This document shows positions 42,069-52,121 of a stretch of 64,000 nucleotides of DNA, piece by piece (position 1 is the stretch's first letter; every line of letters begins with the position of its first letter). The stretch lies in the NCBI GenBank assembly GCA_004431415.1, contig QPMI01000408.1, forward strand, positions 806,001 through 870,000, in the 5' to 3' direction. The stretch is from Cyanophora paradoxa (lineage: Eukaryota > Glaucocystophyceae > Cyanophorales > Cyanophoraceae). The notes below the pieces were generated by a model. It was given only the letters and a program-made list of their open reading frames with translations, was not told the origin of the DNA and made no database searches. A program made the position numbers and the translations under genes.

Positions 42069-44306
42069 CGTCCTGCTTGCGACGAGAGCCTCTCCTGTGG
42101 TCGGGTTGCGGCCGGTGTTTCCGACCCCGTAAGTGATCGTAATGCCGGCGTTGCCCGGAGTGCCGGCAGACGCTGTCGGGGTTAGGATATTCACAGGTGC
42201 GGGCACGACAGCTGCCGTCGACTTTTAGGCGAAATCGAAGGGCGGAATGCGCGGCTGCACGCGACGCGCCTCGAGTAACGAAGTCGGAGGACATATCCGA
42301 CGGCGCTGTCACGACGCCCGCAATGTTGACGCAGACAGCCGAGTGCCTGTATTTCTGCAAAGCGGGGACGGAACTGAGAGGCCAGGAGCCGTGTTTGCGT
42401 GAGCTAGACTGGCAGATTCACGCGCACCGTGTACGCGTTCAAGCCAGCGACGGTGACGTTGACAAGGCCGGTGAATCCAGTCCACGACGTCGAGCCGTCG
42501 GGGGCGGTGGTGGTCGGCGCAGTCACCGTCGTGGTCTTGACTAGCGTGCCGCTGGAGGCCAGAAACGTGCTGATCGTGCACTCCTTGTATCCCTACACGC
42601 GGAGTCGGCGCTCGAGCTCGGGCAGAATACGAGCACCGCGTGTTCGCGCACCTGCCCATCGACACAGTCGTCCGCGATCAGGTTGGAGTCGTAGGTAATC
42701 TTCAGGGCGACGCCAACGCTCATGGTGGCGCTGGAGAGATCCGCAGCCGTGGAAGCTTGGAAGACGGGGGCCGGGGGCTTGGCGATTTTGCAGTCGGTCG
42801 GCGGCTGGAGTCGCGAGATGGTGCAGGTGAACGGCGAGCGGTAATAGCCAGACTTCTTGTTGATATAGTACGTGCAGGCCTCCGGGTGTATGCAGCGATC
42901 AGCGGCCGCACAATCGCGAGCGAAAGCAAAAGAAGAGAGTACCTGGTACCACCGGTAGTAGCGGATTCTCAGTGCGACGCCAAGGTTATAGTTTGTTGGA
43001 TTCTGTAACCAAATCAAACACGCCAGACACAGATCGGCCGCGGAGAAGACGGCGTACCCAGTTGGACTGGTCGTTCTGGCACTGGTTCTCGTCCACGCTT
43101 CGCATACACGATTAGAAGAGACAACAAGTGTAAAGAAACGCGATCGGCAATTACAAGCACCTGTTTTTGGTGTCGCAGTTGGTGTTTGGGAAGCACCAGG
43201 GAGTTCCGCTCTCCTGTGTAATCTCGTACGAGGGCAGCCGGGCGATCATGTTCCACTGGACGCTCAAGTCAGCGCAGGGGAAGTTGAAGAGGGCAAGCTT
43301 TGGGGGGGTGGGGGTGGGGTGGGGGGTTGGGGGTGGGGGGTGGGGGGGGGGGGGGTGGGGGGGGGACCTCATTGATCCCGATGGCAGACACGTTCGCTGC
43401 GCGGAAAGGAAGGGATTGAGCGACGCGAGCAAGTTACGCGGCAGCGAAAGATCTAGAGAAAGCTAAGGCCCCACCCCAGGTCGTCGACGCGTGGTTATTC
43501 TCTTGCAGCAGAAACGTCGCATCCACTCCCTGGCGGCAGGCAAACGCAGTGGTCAGCTCCGACTCGCACGACGTTCAGCGCACGACGATCAGCCATGCCA
43601 ACCTGGTCGATCGGAGGGTCGTCGTTCACGCCGGCGAGGTCGAGCATGATACCATCGGACTTGGTGACCACGATGTACGCGCGCGTCCCCTGATTGGGGC
43701 GAACAGCTGCAGCGAAGTCAGTGCCAGAACAGCTTCTAACACTGCGGCTGGTCGCGAGCGCGGCGGCAGCGGAGCGCACGCTTGATGCCGAACAGGGCGT
43801 CCCCGACGAACGCGGTACTGGGATCGGGCCCCGTGACCGAGACGCCGTAAGGGTCGGCAGTACACGCGCCCGACCAGAAGCCCCTTCCGAAGCCGTCCGC
43901 GTCGCTGCCGAAGGTCACCGTGTTGGTGCCGCCCGCGAGCGACCTGCTGGTCTCCACGGAGCTCTGGCCGACATTGCTCGCGACTGAGAACGTCAGCAGC
44001 CGTCCCCTCTCCTTCGAGCAAACCGTGCTGTTGAGCTTGAACTGCAACACGTGATCAGGAAAATCAACATCTACGTATACGTATACGTTTCACGATCGCG
44101 AGGCGCACCTTATAGGTGCCGGCCTGGGATACAGTAACCTCCAGCCGGATCCAGCCAGAGTTCGCGACTCCCATCGAGGCGCCGGTAGCGACCACGGTGA
44201 CCCGGGCCGCCGCCTGGGCCGCTAGCGATGCTGAAACCAGCACCAGAAGGAGCGCCCTGATCGCCGGGCGGCGCCCGGCGATCGCGGCCGCTCGTCTGGG
44301 CCCCAT
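42069..44306 (-). CDS. Secreted fibronectin-III-like repeat protein, exons 1-11 with signal peptide
   Basis: Eleven exons join in phase: 44306-44109, 44041-43780, 43706-43584, 43396-43368, 43297-43161, 43097-43058, 43002-42943, 42879-42652, 42592-42428, 42354-42270 and 42211-42069. Donors are mainly GTGCG, GTACG, GTACT or GTCC. The intron after exon 10 is GC-AG. Introns are 55-187 bp. The first exon starts with a signal peptide (basic start, then ALLLVLVSASLAAQAAA). Later exons carry Cys-rich and beta-rich segments such as VDENQCQNDQSNW and LVNVTVAGLNAYT. The gene extends past the retrotransposon to about 23000. A TATA-like box lies 32 bp before the ATG. Its function is unknown; an adhesive or cell-surface role is inferred from the fold. 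Confidence 0.75.
43298..43367. other. Intron 4 made almost only of C (G-run tract on plus strand)
   Basis: On the coding strand the 70-bp intron runs from GTCCCC to CCAAAG with nearly nothing but C and isolated A. The exons on either side are in phase 0, so splicing is well supported. On the plus strand this is a G-rich tract with many runs of four or more G, able in principle to form G-quadruplex DNA. Confidence 0.75.
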
Positions 44307-44337
44307 CGAGGGAGCTGCTCCGCGTCCGAGGCCTGTG

Positions 44338-44349
44338 AATTATATAATT
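44338..44349 (-). promoter_or_regulatory. TATA-like box upstream of the fibronectin-III gene
   Basis: AATTATATAATT is a perfect 12-bp palindrome in otherwise GC-rich DNA, 32 bp before the predicted ATG (44306). With a start that close, the 5' untranslated leader would be very short. The role is inferred from position only. Confidence 0.4.
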
Positions 44350-45539
44350 AGACGCGGGGCGCATTGTGTCAGAGTGAAGAGATGTGTTGGGGGCCCCAGC
44401 GGCCGGGCTTCAGATGGGGCGGGCCCGGGCCCCGGCGCCCAAGAAGATCCGGAGCTAGGGTACTATGCCCTAATGGATATGCACACGTACACTTGGGGCG
44501 CCACGCACCGAACTTGGAAGTGCGGCTCGAACAGAGAGCTGCGCATGCGCACGCGTAAGCGCGACCATTGTGTATACGTAAGAAGATATTGAGGCGATCC
44601 CGAGCATAGGCTCCTATAGAAAGCTTCATCTAGACTGAAGCCCCAGCGGATGCAGGCGCCGCCGCCGCCGTCACACACGGCGCCGTGGCCATGGCCGCGG
44701 CCGGTCTCGGCCGGCACGACATCCTTATGCATGTCGCGTCGGTATCGCCGCTGATCCACCAGCAGCCGGCTGCGGGAGATCTAGAGGGCCTACTCGGCCG
44801 AGGCGACTGCTGCAGCTGCGGACGTCGACGGTCGCTGCGTGCACGCGGCCGAGCAAACGAAAGGCGGACGAGCAAATTAAACGATTTGCCCATATGCATG
44901 GCTACTGGGGCCAGCTGCCAGGCTGCAGCTGCAGGGACCTCATGGCTGTACATGTTCCGACAGCAGCGGCCGCGCGCGGGCCTCGAGCTCACATGATGTC
45001 GCTGCTGTTGGCCCGTGGTTGGCCGGCGCGCGGGCGCGGGGGGGGGGGGGGGGTCCATCCGAACTCGAATATCTGCTGACCGGACCGCGCGCCCGCGCGC
45101 GCGGATCGATATCTCGCCGATTCGCTGCAGCTGTGGTCCAGTTGCACGCGCAGCTGCAGGCCTGGGCCTGGGCCTATATGGCCTAGGGAAGTCGAGGAAG
45201 TTGGAGTCGACTTCCCCGCGGCTGGCGCGCGCGGCCGCTGCAGCTGTCCTTCCCCCTCCATGGCCACCGCCCGCGGCCGGGCCCGTCGGTTGTGCATACG
45301 AAACCGCGCCCGGCGCGGCCCAGCGACCCGCCCCATATGCATGGCCAGCGACCCGGGTCATGATCAAGCTTAAGGACTATACGCACCCGAACTGCGGAAC
45401 CGCGCGCGGGGCAAGGCTCCGAGCGCAAGGCCGCTAGCCTTGCTGCTGCTCCTCCGCGCGACCTCGTACGTACGACCTCGTATCGTACGAGTCGACAATG
45501 AGCCCCGGGGCCGCGCGCCCACCAGAAGCTGGAAGGCGA

Positions 45540-46195
45540 TCGCTCCCAGGCTCCCAGCTGCAGGCTGCAGCCTGCAGGCTGCAGCCTGCAGTGGCCCTGC
45601 ACTTAGGACCGTGGACCGGGCCGGGCCGACCCGGGTCGACCCGGTCGGGTCGGCCAGGCAAGCGGGTCGATCGGGCCGACCTCCCGACCCGGGTCAGACC
45701 CGATCCGGGGCCGAACCGGGTCGACCCGGGCCGGAGGGTCTTGGGTACACCCTTGGGGACCATTCTCCACCTTTCTGAAGTGTTGATAAATGCTGAGATC
45801 TTCGTCTATATTACACATACTATGTTTATTACACTTATATGTCGCAGAGATGCATGCAGATGTACATGTACAGTGGACGTGGCTCCTTGGTGGAATATAC
45901 GTACCCCCCAAAACAGCAGAAGTTCGTTTCCGGAGCGCATAATGCATCTAGATATTGCAAATATTGCATCTTTATAATGTATCTGCTGCATTGTAGCACG
46001 TTTTCGATGTAATTCATCACGTTTGCGGTGTTCTTTCGGTCGAGGGCGGGATCGAAGTACCCCCCCTGAACCGACCCGGGTCGACCCGGTCGGGTCGGCC
46101 GGGCGAGCGGGTCGGGTCGATCGGGCCGACCCCCCGACCCGGTCCACGCCCCTACCTGCACTGCCGCTAGCTGCAGCCTGCAGGCTGCAGCCCCG
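45540..46195. repeat. Two GGGTCGACCC-rich direct repeats with CTGCAGGCTGCAG tracts
   Basis: A block of roughly 90 bp built on GACCCGGGTCGACCCGGTCG occurs at about 45615-45705 and again at about 46069-46145. Each is itself full of inverted repeats. A CTGCAGGCTGCAGCCTGCAG tract precedes the first block (about 45555-45595), and a similar tract follows the second (about 46170-46195). Strong hairpins are expected. Confidence 0.7.
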
Positions 46196-46524
46196 GGCGC
46201 GGCGGCGCCGGCGGGGCCTCGATCCACAGGCTGGACGGTCTGGACCACAGCCAGCCTCCACAAGGTCATATACGGTAGGCCTGGGTACAGGTTTGAAGTC
46301 GTGTGTTCGCTGCAGGCTGCATGCAACTTGATCCAATCATATATGCATGCACTTTAATTTGCATATGATCTCGAATCTCCGATTCCGATTGCGATAAACA
46401 GTCCTGCCCCGGGGGCAGTGCAGCCTCTGGTCTGAATCGGGTAAAAATATATAAATTATAAATTTCGACAATTATACACGGGATGGGTAAAATGAAGTGC
46501 TAGAATCACATATATATGTAACGG

Positions 46525-46614
46525 GAAACAGTACACAAGCAAATGAAATATATACGGCAGGGGAAAGGTCGAGAAACAGTACACAAGCAAATGAAATATA
46601 TACGGCAGGGGAAA
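46525..46614. repeat. 42-bp direct repeat
   Basis: GAAACAGTACACAAGCAAAT and the following 22 bases occur at 46525 and again at 46573, separated by six bases. No coding or known function was seen. Confidence 0.85.
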
Positions 46615-46739
46615 TTAGAGTATGCATGCAATGTGAAGGCCATAGTTACAGATGACATAATATGTACGGGTAATATGCAGAGCACCGGAAACAGGGTAAA
46701 CGAGAGAAGGGTAAGTCAGAACCTGTACCGGTACCCGTG

Positions 46740-47080
46740 CGCTGGTTCACCTCCCCCGTGCTGAACAGTTCAGCACGTCGGACCAGTCGATCATAAGGAT
46801 GCGGTGTCCTTGGCATACGGCGGTTTTGACGACCGAATTGCACGGGTAGTCGCGACTGGCTTTCGATTCCGTAGCTGGGCCTGCATGTGGACTGCGAGAA
46901 CGTGTACCCGCTAGCGGGTTCACCTCCCCCGTGCTGAACAGTTCAGCACGTCGGATCAGTCGTGCATAAGGTGGCGGTGTACTTGACGTACGACGGAGTT
47001 GACGAACGACCTGCACGGCTCGGCACGCCAGACTTTCGATTCCGGAGATAGCGATGGGACTGCAACGGCAGTGCGCGATT
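46740..47080. repeat. Two ~173-bp repeats with the palindrome TGCTGAACAGTTCAGCA
   Basis: The segment beginning GGTTCACCTCCCCCGTGCTG appears at about 46744 and 46917. Each contains the same 17-bp palindrome with 8-bp arms. Downstream parts (CATAAGG, TTGACGA, CTTTCGATTCCG) also align with substitutions. A weaker third unit follows to about 47180. It looks like a diverged tandem duplication; operator-like palindromes are one possibility. Confidence 0.7.
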
Positions 47081-48249
47081 GCGACCGTGTACCCTAGCGG
47101 TGGGAAAAATACGCAGCGTTGCAACGAACAGGAGCGAGGCTGATCAGCGATCGTCAGTTCAATCGTCTGGTGTGGACTACAGCAGTGTTCGCGTGGTGCA
47201 GCGGCGTCGAACACTTCATTACAGCAGAAGCAGTTCAGGTCAAAGTAGGCAGTCACGATAGCGCCGATGCGAGCCAGTTCATCGGCGTACTGCGAGTCGG
47301 CATCTGTTCACCCGGACCGCACTGGCGGGTGCTGTCCTTAAAACGGATGTGGAAATGGAGGCTGAAGGCGGAGGAGAACATATCAGAGGCATCAGATCGT
47401 GACCGCGAGGACCTGGGTATGTTTCCCACAGCAGAGGCGGCAATTGCAGATACCGAGGCAAGAATTGCAGAAACCGAGCGAGGAGGTCTGATAGTGGCGC
47501 GGAATGCGATAAGAATGTTGGGCTGGTGAGTTGAGTTTATCCAATGCATAGTGTGTACTGAAGCTGGAATTGAGACTCACGCGCAGCGAAGAGTGTTTGG
47601 AGGTTCGGAGGAAGATGAGTCGGGGGAACAGAGGGAGAGGTAAATGCAGCAAGCACTTGAGGGCTCGGGATCAAAAGTGATGTCGAGATACTATGATCTG
47701 CATTAGGTAGGAGTATGCTCCTGTATCCGGTAGGATCATATCAGTTCTGCAAGCGACTTGGTGTCGTGAGATATTACATGTAATTAATTTGTGGCTCATC
47801 AGATAGCCAACTACGAGGTTGGAGATAGATATAGTCCCAGGGGGGCTTGACATGCACATGAGAGACATTTGCAGCGTCGGGAGTATAGATGCAGACGGCC
47901 ACAGGCAAAGGGGTGAAGGCAATGCATTTTCACGCATACACACACATGTAAGCCCCCCCTAGTCCAGTTGTCGAGTAGCCCGGCAAGCACCGATCCCTTA
48001 CACATGCGTTCGGCTGGGCAGACGGACAAAGTTGAGACAGGAGGAGAGTGTATAATTAAACAGAGGGTACAAGTTTCTTCAGGTGAGTGGCACAAGACAC
48101 GCAGGAGGCAATGAACACGTACGCGCGTATGCGTACGGAGCTAGCGACCGATAGTTCAAGCAGTTGATATATCTGAAGCGGAAAGTATTTATAGTGAGCG
48201 GATTTGAGTATCACGTAGAAACACATAGCAGGGTTCATACCTGGATTGA

Positions 48250-50032
48250 TCAGTCGGCGAGCTCGAGGTCTATCACCTCCAATCTTGGAAGGGGTACATC
48301 GTAGACGAGCTCGAATGGGTGGTAGCCGGCCCGCGCGAGGGTCATCGTATCGACGAGATCGGCATTGGTACGCGCAAGCTGAGCGGAGTGCTCGTGGGCT
48401 GCCTCGAGCGACGTTTTGGCTGACTTGGTTGCCTTGTGCATCTCCTGGACAGCATCGTCGGTGGTCGATGCGCTCAGAAGGCAGGCTTGCTCGCAGAAAG
48501 CGGAGACTGCGCGTAGCCCCTTCTGGATCTCGGCGACTACTCCGCTGCGCTCCTGCTCTGCGGCGAGATACGCCCGAAAGTGGCCGGCCACCTCGCGCGA
48601 CACAGAGATCACGCCAGATGTCGCCGGGGTGTCGAAGAAGACCTCGACGAGACTATCCGAAGCACCGTACGCCGCAGCGGCAGCTGAAGCCGCGTAGGGA
48701 GGGATGCGACGGGGTGACGAGAGGAGGCCACCGACGAGCCCCAGGGATTCGAGGCGATGACAGTTGTGGACGATATGCTCGAGGGAGTTGAACAGTATGA
48801 CGTGCTCCTCAAGAGCAGGGACCGCAACAGGGATCACGAGTCGCTTGAGGGAGTCCGAGGCCACGTGCTGGGCGAAGGACTTTATGTGGCTCGGACGGTA
48901 CTTGTGGTCGAAGATGCGAGCAGCAGAAAGGTCAAGGGAGACGAGGGACTCGAGGGCATCGCTGAGGCCGTCGCCGAGGTGCGGGAGCGTCGAGGGGAGC
49001 ACGGGGCAACGTAGGACCTCGATGGACTTTGGTAGGGCTCGCACGGGAAGGCATGCGCCGAGGGCTGACGGGATCTCGTTCTCGAAGTGGGTAATGTGGC
49101 TCTGGTGACTGCCGACGCGCTGGCCAGGAGGATATAGACCGTTAAGGTTGATGCGCATGGTCGAAGGAGCCACCACCGTCGTCGATGGCACAATGCGAGT
49201 GCGCTGAGGCCAACTCTCGTACTCTCCGACGGCGTCGAAGATGACGATCGAAGAGTCGCACTCGAACGTCAGAGCGAGGGGCGCACGGGGCATTGGGGTT
49301 ATGAAGTAGTGCCCCTCGTGGCTGTGACCAGGGGGGAAGGACCCAGTGATGATGACCTCCCGAGCATCGAGACGCAAATCAATGAAGTGCAACATGCTCG
49401 TCGCGCACTGGTACGCAATGGCGCCACCGGAAATCTCGAGGCGTTCGAGAAGGTACGGACCAGCGGACCAGGGGCCGAAACTGCGCAGAGGGCACGAGGG
49501 AAAATTACTCGAAGAGCACGAATGTTGTTTACGCGCAATGTAACATCATGAGTGAAACGACCCGGGCATTAGAAGGAACCAGCGCTAGCGCTGAGAGGGC
49601 GCACTTGTCGATGGAAGAGAACTTGGGTACGCTGATGCCGCGAAGCGACGGAGGGTTCAATTGCAGATTGTCTAAGACGTTGAGCTCGTCGACTGGGTGA
49701 TCGTCGAAGATGAGCACTTTGGCCGACGTCGCCTTGGCAACGTGGTACCACTTGACGTGCACGGGGCGCGCGCGCGCCGGCGGGACAGCGCGAGTGGACA
49801 GCGCAAGCGACCACCGATCTGCCGGGATGTCTGTAGACTCCTCGGAGGGCTGAAAAGACTGATTGACGATGGCGGCGAGGAACTCCGCAATGTGCCGGTG
49901 CCGCCATGGCTGCATATCGAAGATGCGTGACACGATTCGGAGAAGGCTGCTCTTGCCGGAGAGGAGGTGGTTGTTGTACACCCATGGACCCCGCTTACGG
50001 CCACTTCGCTTCGCTCCGGGCCGCGGTTCCAT
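48250..50032 (-). CDS. Host protein with weak F-box/leucine-rich-repeat character (2 exons)
   Basis: Exon 2 (about 49490 to 48250) reads from FGPWSAGPYLLERLEISGG through LHFIDLRLDAREVIITG, repeated leucine-rich segments (SIEVLRCPVLPSTLPHLG, ALESLVSLDLSAARIFD, SLKRLVIPVAVPALEEH, NCHRLESLGLVGGLL) and a helical C-terminus with a possible coiled coil near ATKSAKTSLEAAHEHSAQL. Exon 1 (50032 to about 49560) contains SLLRIVSRIFDMQPW and KCALSALALVPSNAR. The intron border is likely at a donor near 49560 and the acceptor CGCAG near 49490, but the phase could not be made to fit exactly. The pattern suits an F-box/LRR-like substrate adaptor; this is a weak inference. Confidence 0.5.
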
Positions 50033-50349
50033 GGGTATTTAGCGTCTTCCCCTCACTAGATCGATCTGATTTTGCCGTGCGTGTACCAAAATCGTTTTAC
50101 ACGTTTCCCTCTGCTATTACGTGCCGGAGGGCGTGTGCGTGGGTACCTTAGGGGTTGAAAAATAAAATTCGATTTAGCTTCGAGGAGGTAGCTAACGGGA
50201 GAGCCTTTGAGGCTGATTGGGAATTCACTTTAGGGTATGAGCTTAGGCATTCTAGTGTCCACTGAGAGGCCGCACTAGAAATTCCCGGGGGAGGTGCACC
50301 CGCGCCAGCAATGTGAATTTAGGGATGGCTCTGTGCATCTTCTTACATC

Positions 50350-50626
50350 CAGCCTACGTACATGTCAGATCGGATGAATGCGAAATACCCAAACATTGGA
50401 CCAAAGAACGAATCTTGCCTGACTGGAAAAAGCAAAGGCTGCCGAAAGCGACCTCAGTAAAACCCAGTCTCAAAGATCAAACGTGAATTGCAGCGCGCTT
50501 TTGAGATTTGTCAATTAGAAGAACCAGCGGTGATTCAGGAACAGATTGAACGAGCAAAACAGCAAAGGAGACCAACAGTAGAAGGAGAGGATCTGCCCGA
50601 TTTGCCTGATTTTTATTTACCTTAAA
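50350..50626 (+). pseudogene. Frameshifted small ORF at the left side of the viral region
   Basis: Two overlapping frames look like one broken gene. One reads IPKHWTKERILPDWKKQR and ends near 50485. The next frame continues as KRELQRAFEICQLEEPAV to a stop at 50623-50625 (LPDFYLP). No start codon is clear and the protein is not recognised. The stretch 50040-50350 contains no ORF and probably the virus/host boundary. Confidence 0.4.
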
Positions 50627-50628
50627 GA
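50621..50628 (+). promoter_or_regulatory. CTTAAAGA promoter-like motif, 42 bp before ATG
   Basis: It is the same octamer as before three other viral genes. Here it overlaps the end of the preceding small ORF and lies 42 bp upstream of the zinc-ribbon gene start. Confidence 0.5.
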
Positions 50629-50662
50629 TATCTCAATCTCAGATTGTAAAAAGTGAAAGACA

Positions 50663-51289
50663 ATGGGAGGACACAACTATTTCGGCACACTTGCTCCAAG
50701 AGGTCTATTTAGCACTTCAGATTATAGGGCGGCCACAGAGTCTAGTGATGAGGAAGTTTGTGAGGTGCGCAGACGTGTTCGCTCTATTCTTTGCAGAGAT
50801 TGTAATGATGTCTGTGAAAATGAAGCAATGTGGAATCGAAATAACAACAAGTGTCACGAATGCTTTGAAAAGCAGTTAGACAACATGATAACCGCTTATG
50901 CTGGGGAAACGAGAGAGAAGCAGGAATGTGGATGCTTTGATAAGATTTCAATTGTCCGAGAAGCACGTTTGAAGTGTGCGAAGTGCAATGAATTTACGAG
51001 CTGGATACCTCAGCAAAAGCTGTTGCAATACAGTGGAAAAGTAGTTTGGAACTGTAACCAGTGCAATCCATCTACGCCGTGGCTGAAATTCAGATTTATC
51101 ACGTGGTATTGGGTGCCAAATCTAAAGAAAATCCTGCGAAATGGAAGGCATGTTTGGGTATTAGCGAAAAGTGATGAAATGAACCACAAATGTGGATGTT
51201 CCAAGTGTGTGCATGCAAATACTGTTGATCGATGTGTCACAGACGAATTCGTCTCCCCCCAAGAGCCCCCTTCAGTTGCGACCCAGTAG
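50663..51289 (+). CDS. Cys-rich zinc-ribbon protein of the Polinton-like virus
   Basis: The protein is 208 aa. Cys pairs are spaced as in zinc ribbons or RING-like folds: CRDCNDVC and CHECF in the first half, CGC, CAKC (residues ~112-115), CNQC and CGCSKC towards the end. The N-terminus MGGHNYFGTLAPRG is not a signal peptide. The start is supported by the CTTAAAGA motif 42 bp upstream. It may bind nucleic acid or act as a regulator. No closer family was recognised. Confidence 0.65.
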   Translation: MGGHNYFGTLAPRGLFSTSDYRAATESSDEEVCEVRRRVRSILCRDCNDVCENEAMWNRNNNKCHECFEKQLDNMITAYAGETREKQECGCFDKISIVREARLKCAKCNEFTSWIPQQKLLQYSGKVVWNCNQCNPSTPWLKFRFITWYWVPNLKKILRNGRHVWVLAKSDEMNHKCGCSKCVHANTVDRCVTDEFVSPQEPPSVATQ

Positions 51290-51338
51290 AATTGGGCTCA
51301 GAAACATTGGGGGTAGCAGGTTTTACAGATGCATCATC

Positions 51339-51985
51339 GAGAGCGTTACAGCGATATCGATTGTCGGGAAGTATAAAAATAAGACTATAGGAGATCTGGA
51401 CTAATATTTCAAAAGTTACAGCGATATCGATTGTCGGGAAGTATGAAAATAAGACTATAGGAGATCTGGACTAACATATCAAAAGTTATTGTCGGGAAGT
51501 ATAAAAATAAGACTATAGGAGATCTGGACTAACATTTCAAAAGTTACAGCGATATCGATTGTCGGGAAGTATAAAAATAAGACTATAGGAGATCTGGACA
51601 AATATTTCGAAAGTTATTGTCGGGAAGTATAAAAATAAGACTATAGGAGATCTGGACAAGTTATTGTCGGAAGTATAAAAATAAGACTATAGGAGATCTG
51701 GACTAACATTTCAAAAGTTATTGTCGGGAAGTATAAAAATAAGACTATAGGAGATCTGGACTAATACTTCAAAAGTTATAACAAATACTAGAAGTCTCAT
51801 ACCCCTATTTTTATACCTTCCGACAAACAAATACTAGAAGTCTCATACCCCTATTTTTATACCTTCCGACAATCTACTTAAAAGTTACAGAAATCGATAG
51901 CGATTGTCGGGAAGTGTAAGAGCAAACGGCTGCGGTGGGAACTGGACAAACAAATACTAGAAGTCTCATACCCCTATTTTTACAG
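51339..51985. repeat. Cluster of direct and inverted repeats with TGTCGGGAAGTATAAAAATA core
   Basis: Seven direct copies of TGTCGGGAAGTATAAAAATA plus ACTATAGGAGATCTGGAC occur at about 51363, 51433, 51489, 51560, 51616, 51666 and 51722, 50-71 bp apart. They alternate with or without TTACAGCGATATCGA. Then inverted relatives (CCCCTATTTTTATACCTTCC) occur near 51800 and 51855, with further partial copies to 51985. It lies between two viral genes and has no coding potential. Confidence 0.88.
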
Positions 51986-52033
51986 CTCTCGCGGCCAACT
52001 TAAGTGATCAGCTTCAGCTGTAGCTGTGCAAGC

Positions 52034-52041
52034 CTTAAAGA
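52034..52041 (+). promoter_or_regulatory. CTTAAAGA promoter-like motif, 88 bp before ATG
   Basis: It has the same octamer as at three other viral starts but is further from the ATG, so the transcript leader would be longer or an earlier start is missed. Confidence 0.35.
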
Positions 52042-52121
52042 AAACGCGATGATAGTTATCAATCAGAGATTGTGCGCGCTGAATTTCGAAAAAGTTTTCT
52101 GATTGTATCATTAATCGAAAC

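Larger units (their letters stand above)
44350..48249. other. Intergenic region, no gene recognised
   Basis: ORFs here are short and lack domains. The stretch holds a 16-G run (45038-45053), PstI-type CTGCAG repeats, two CCCGGGTCGACCCGG-rich blocks, AT-rich patches (46440-46480), a 42-bp direct repeat and a pair of ~173-bp repeats, some listed separately. From 47270 to 48240 I see nothing beyond short AT-rich tracts. Confidence 0.6.

Noticed and set aside
45038-45053. 16-G run as a special signal
   Set aside because: It is an isolated homopolymer in intergenic DNA with no supporting context.
46747-47256. 169-aa minus-strand Cys-rich ORF
   Set aside because: It spans the ~173-bp repeats and both palindromes; coding-like features are explained by the duplication.
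51339-51780. CRISPR-like array
   Set aside because: Repeats are regularly spaced but the intervals are repeated too, inverted copies follow, there are no cas genes, and the context is eukaryotic.
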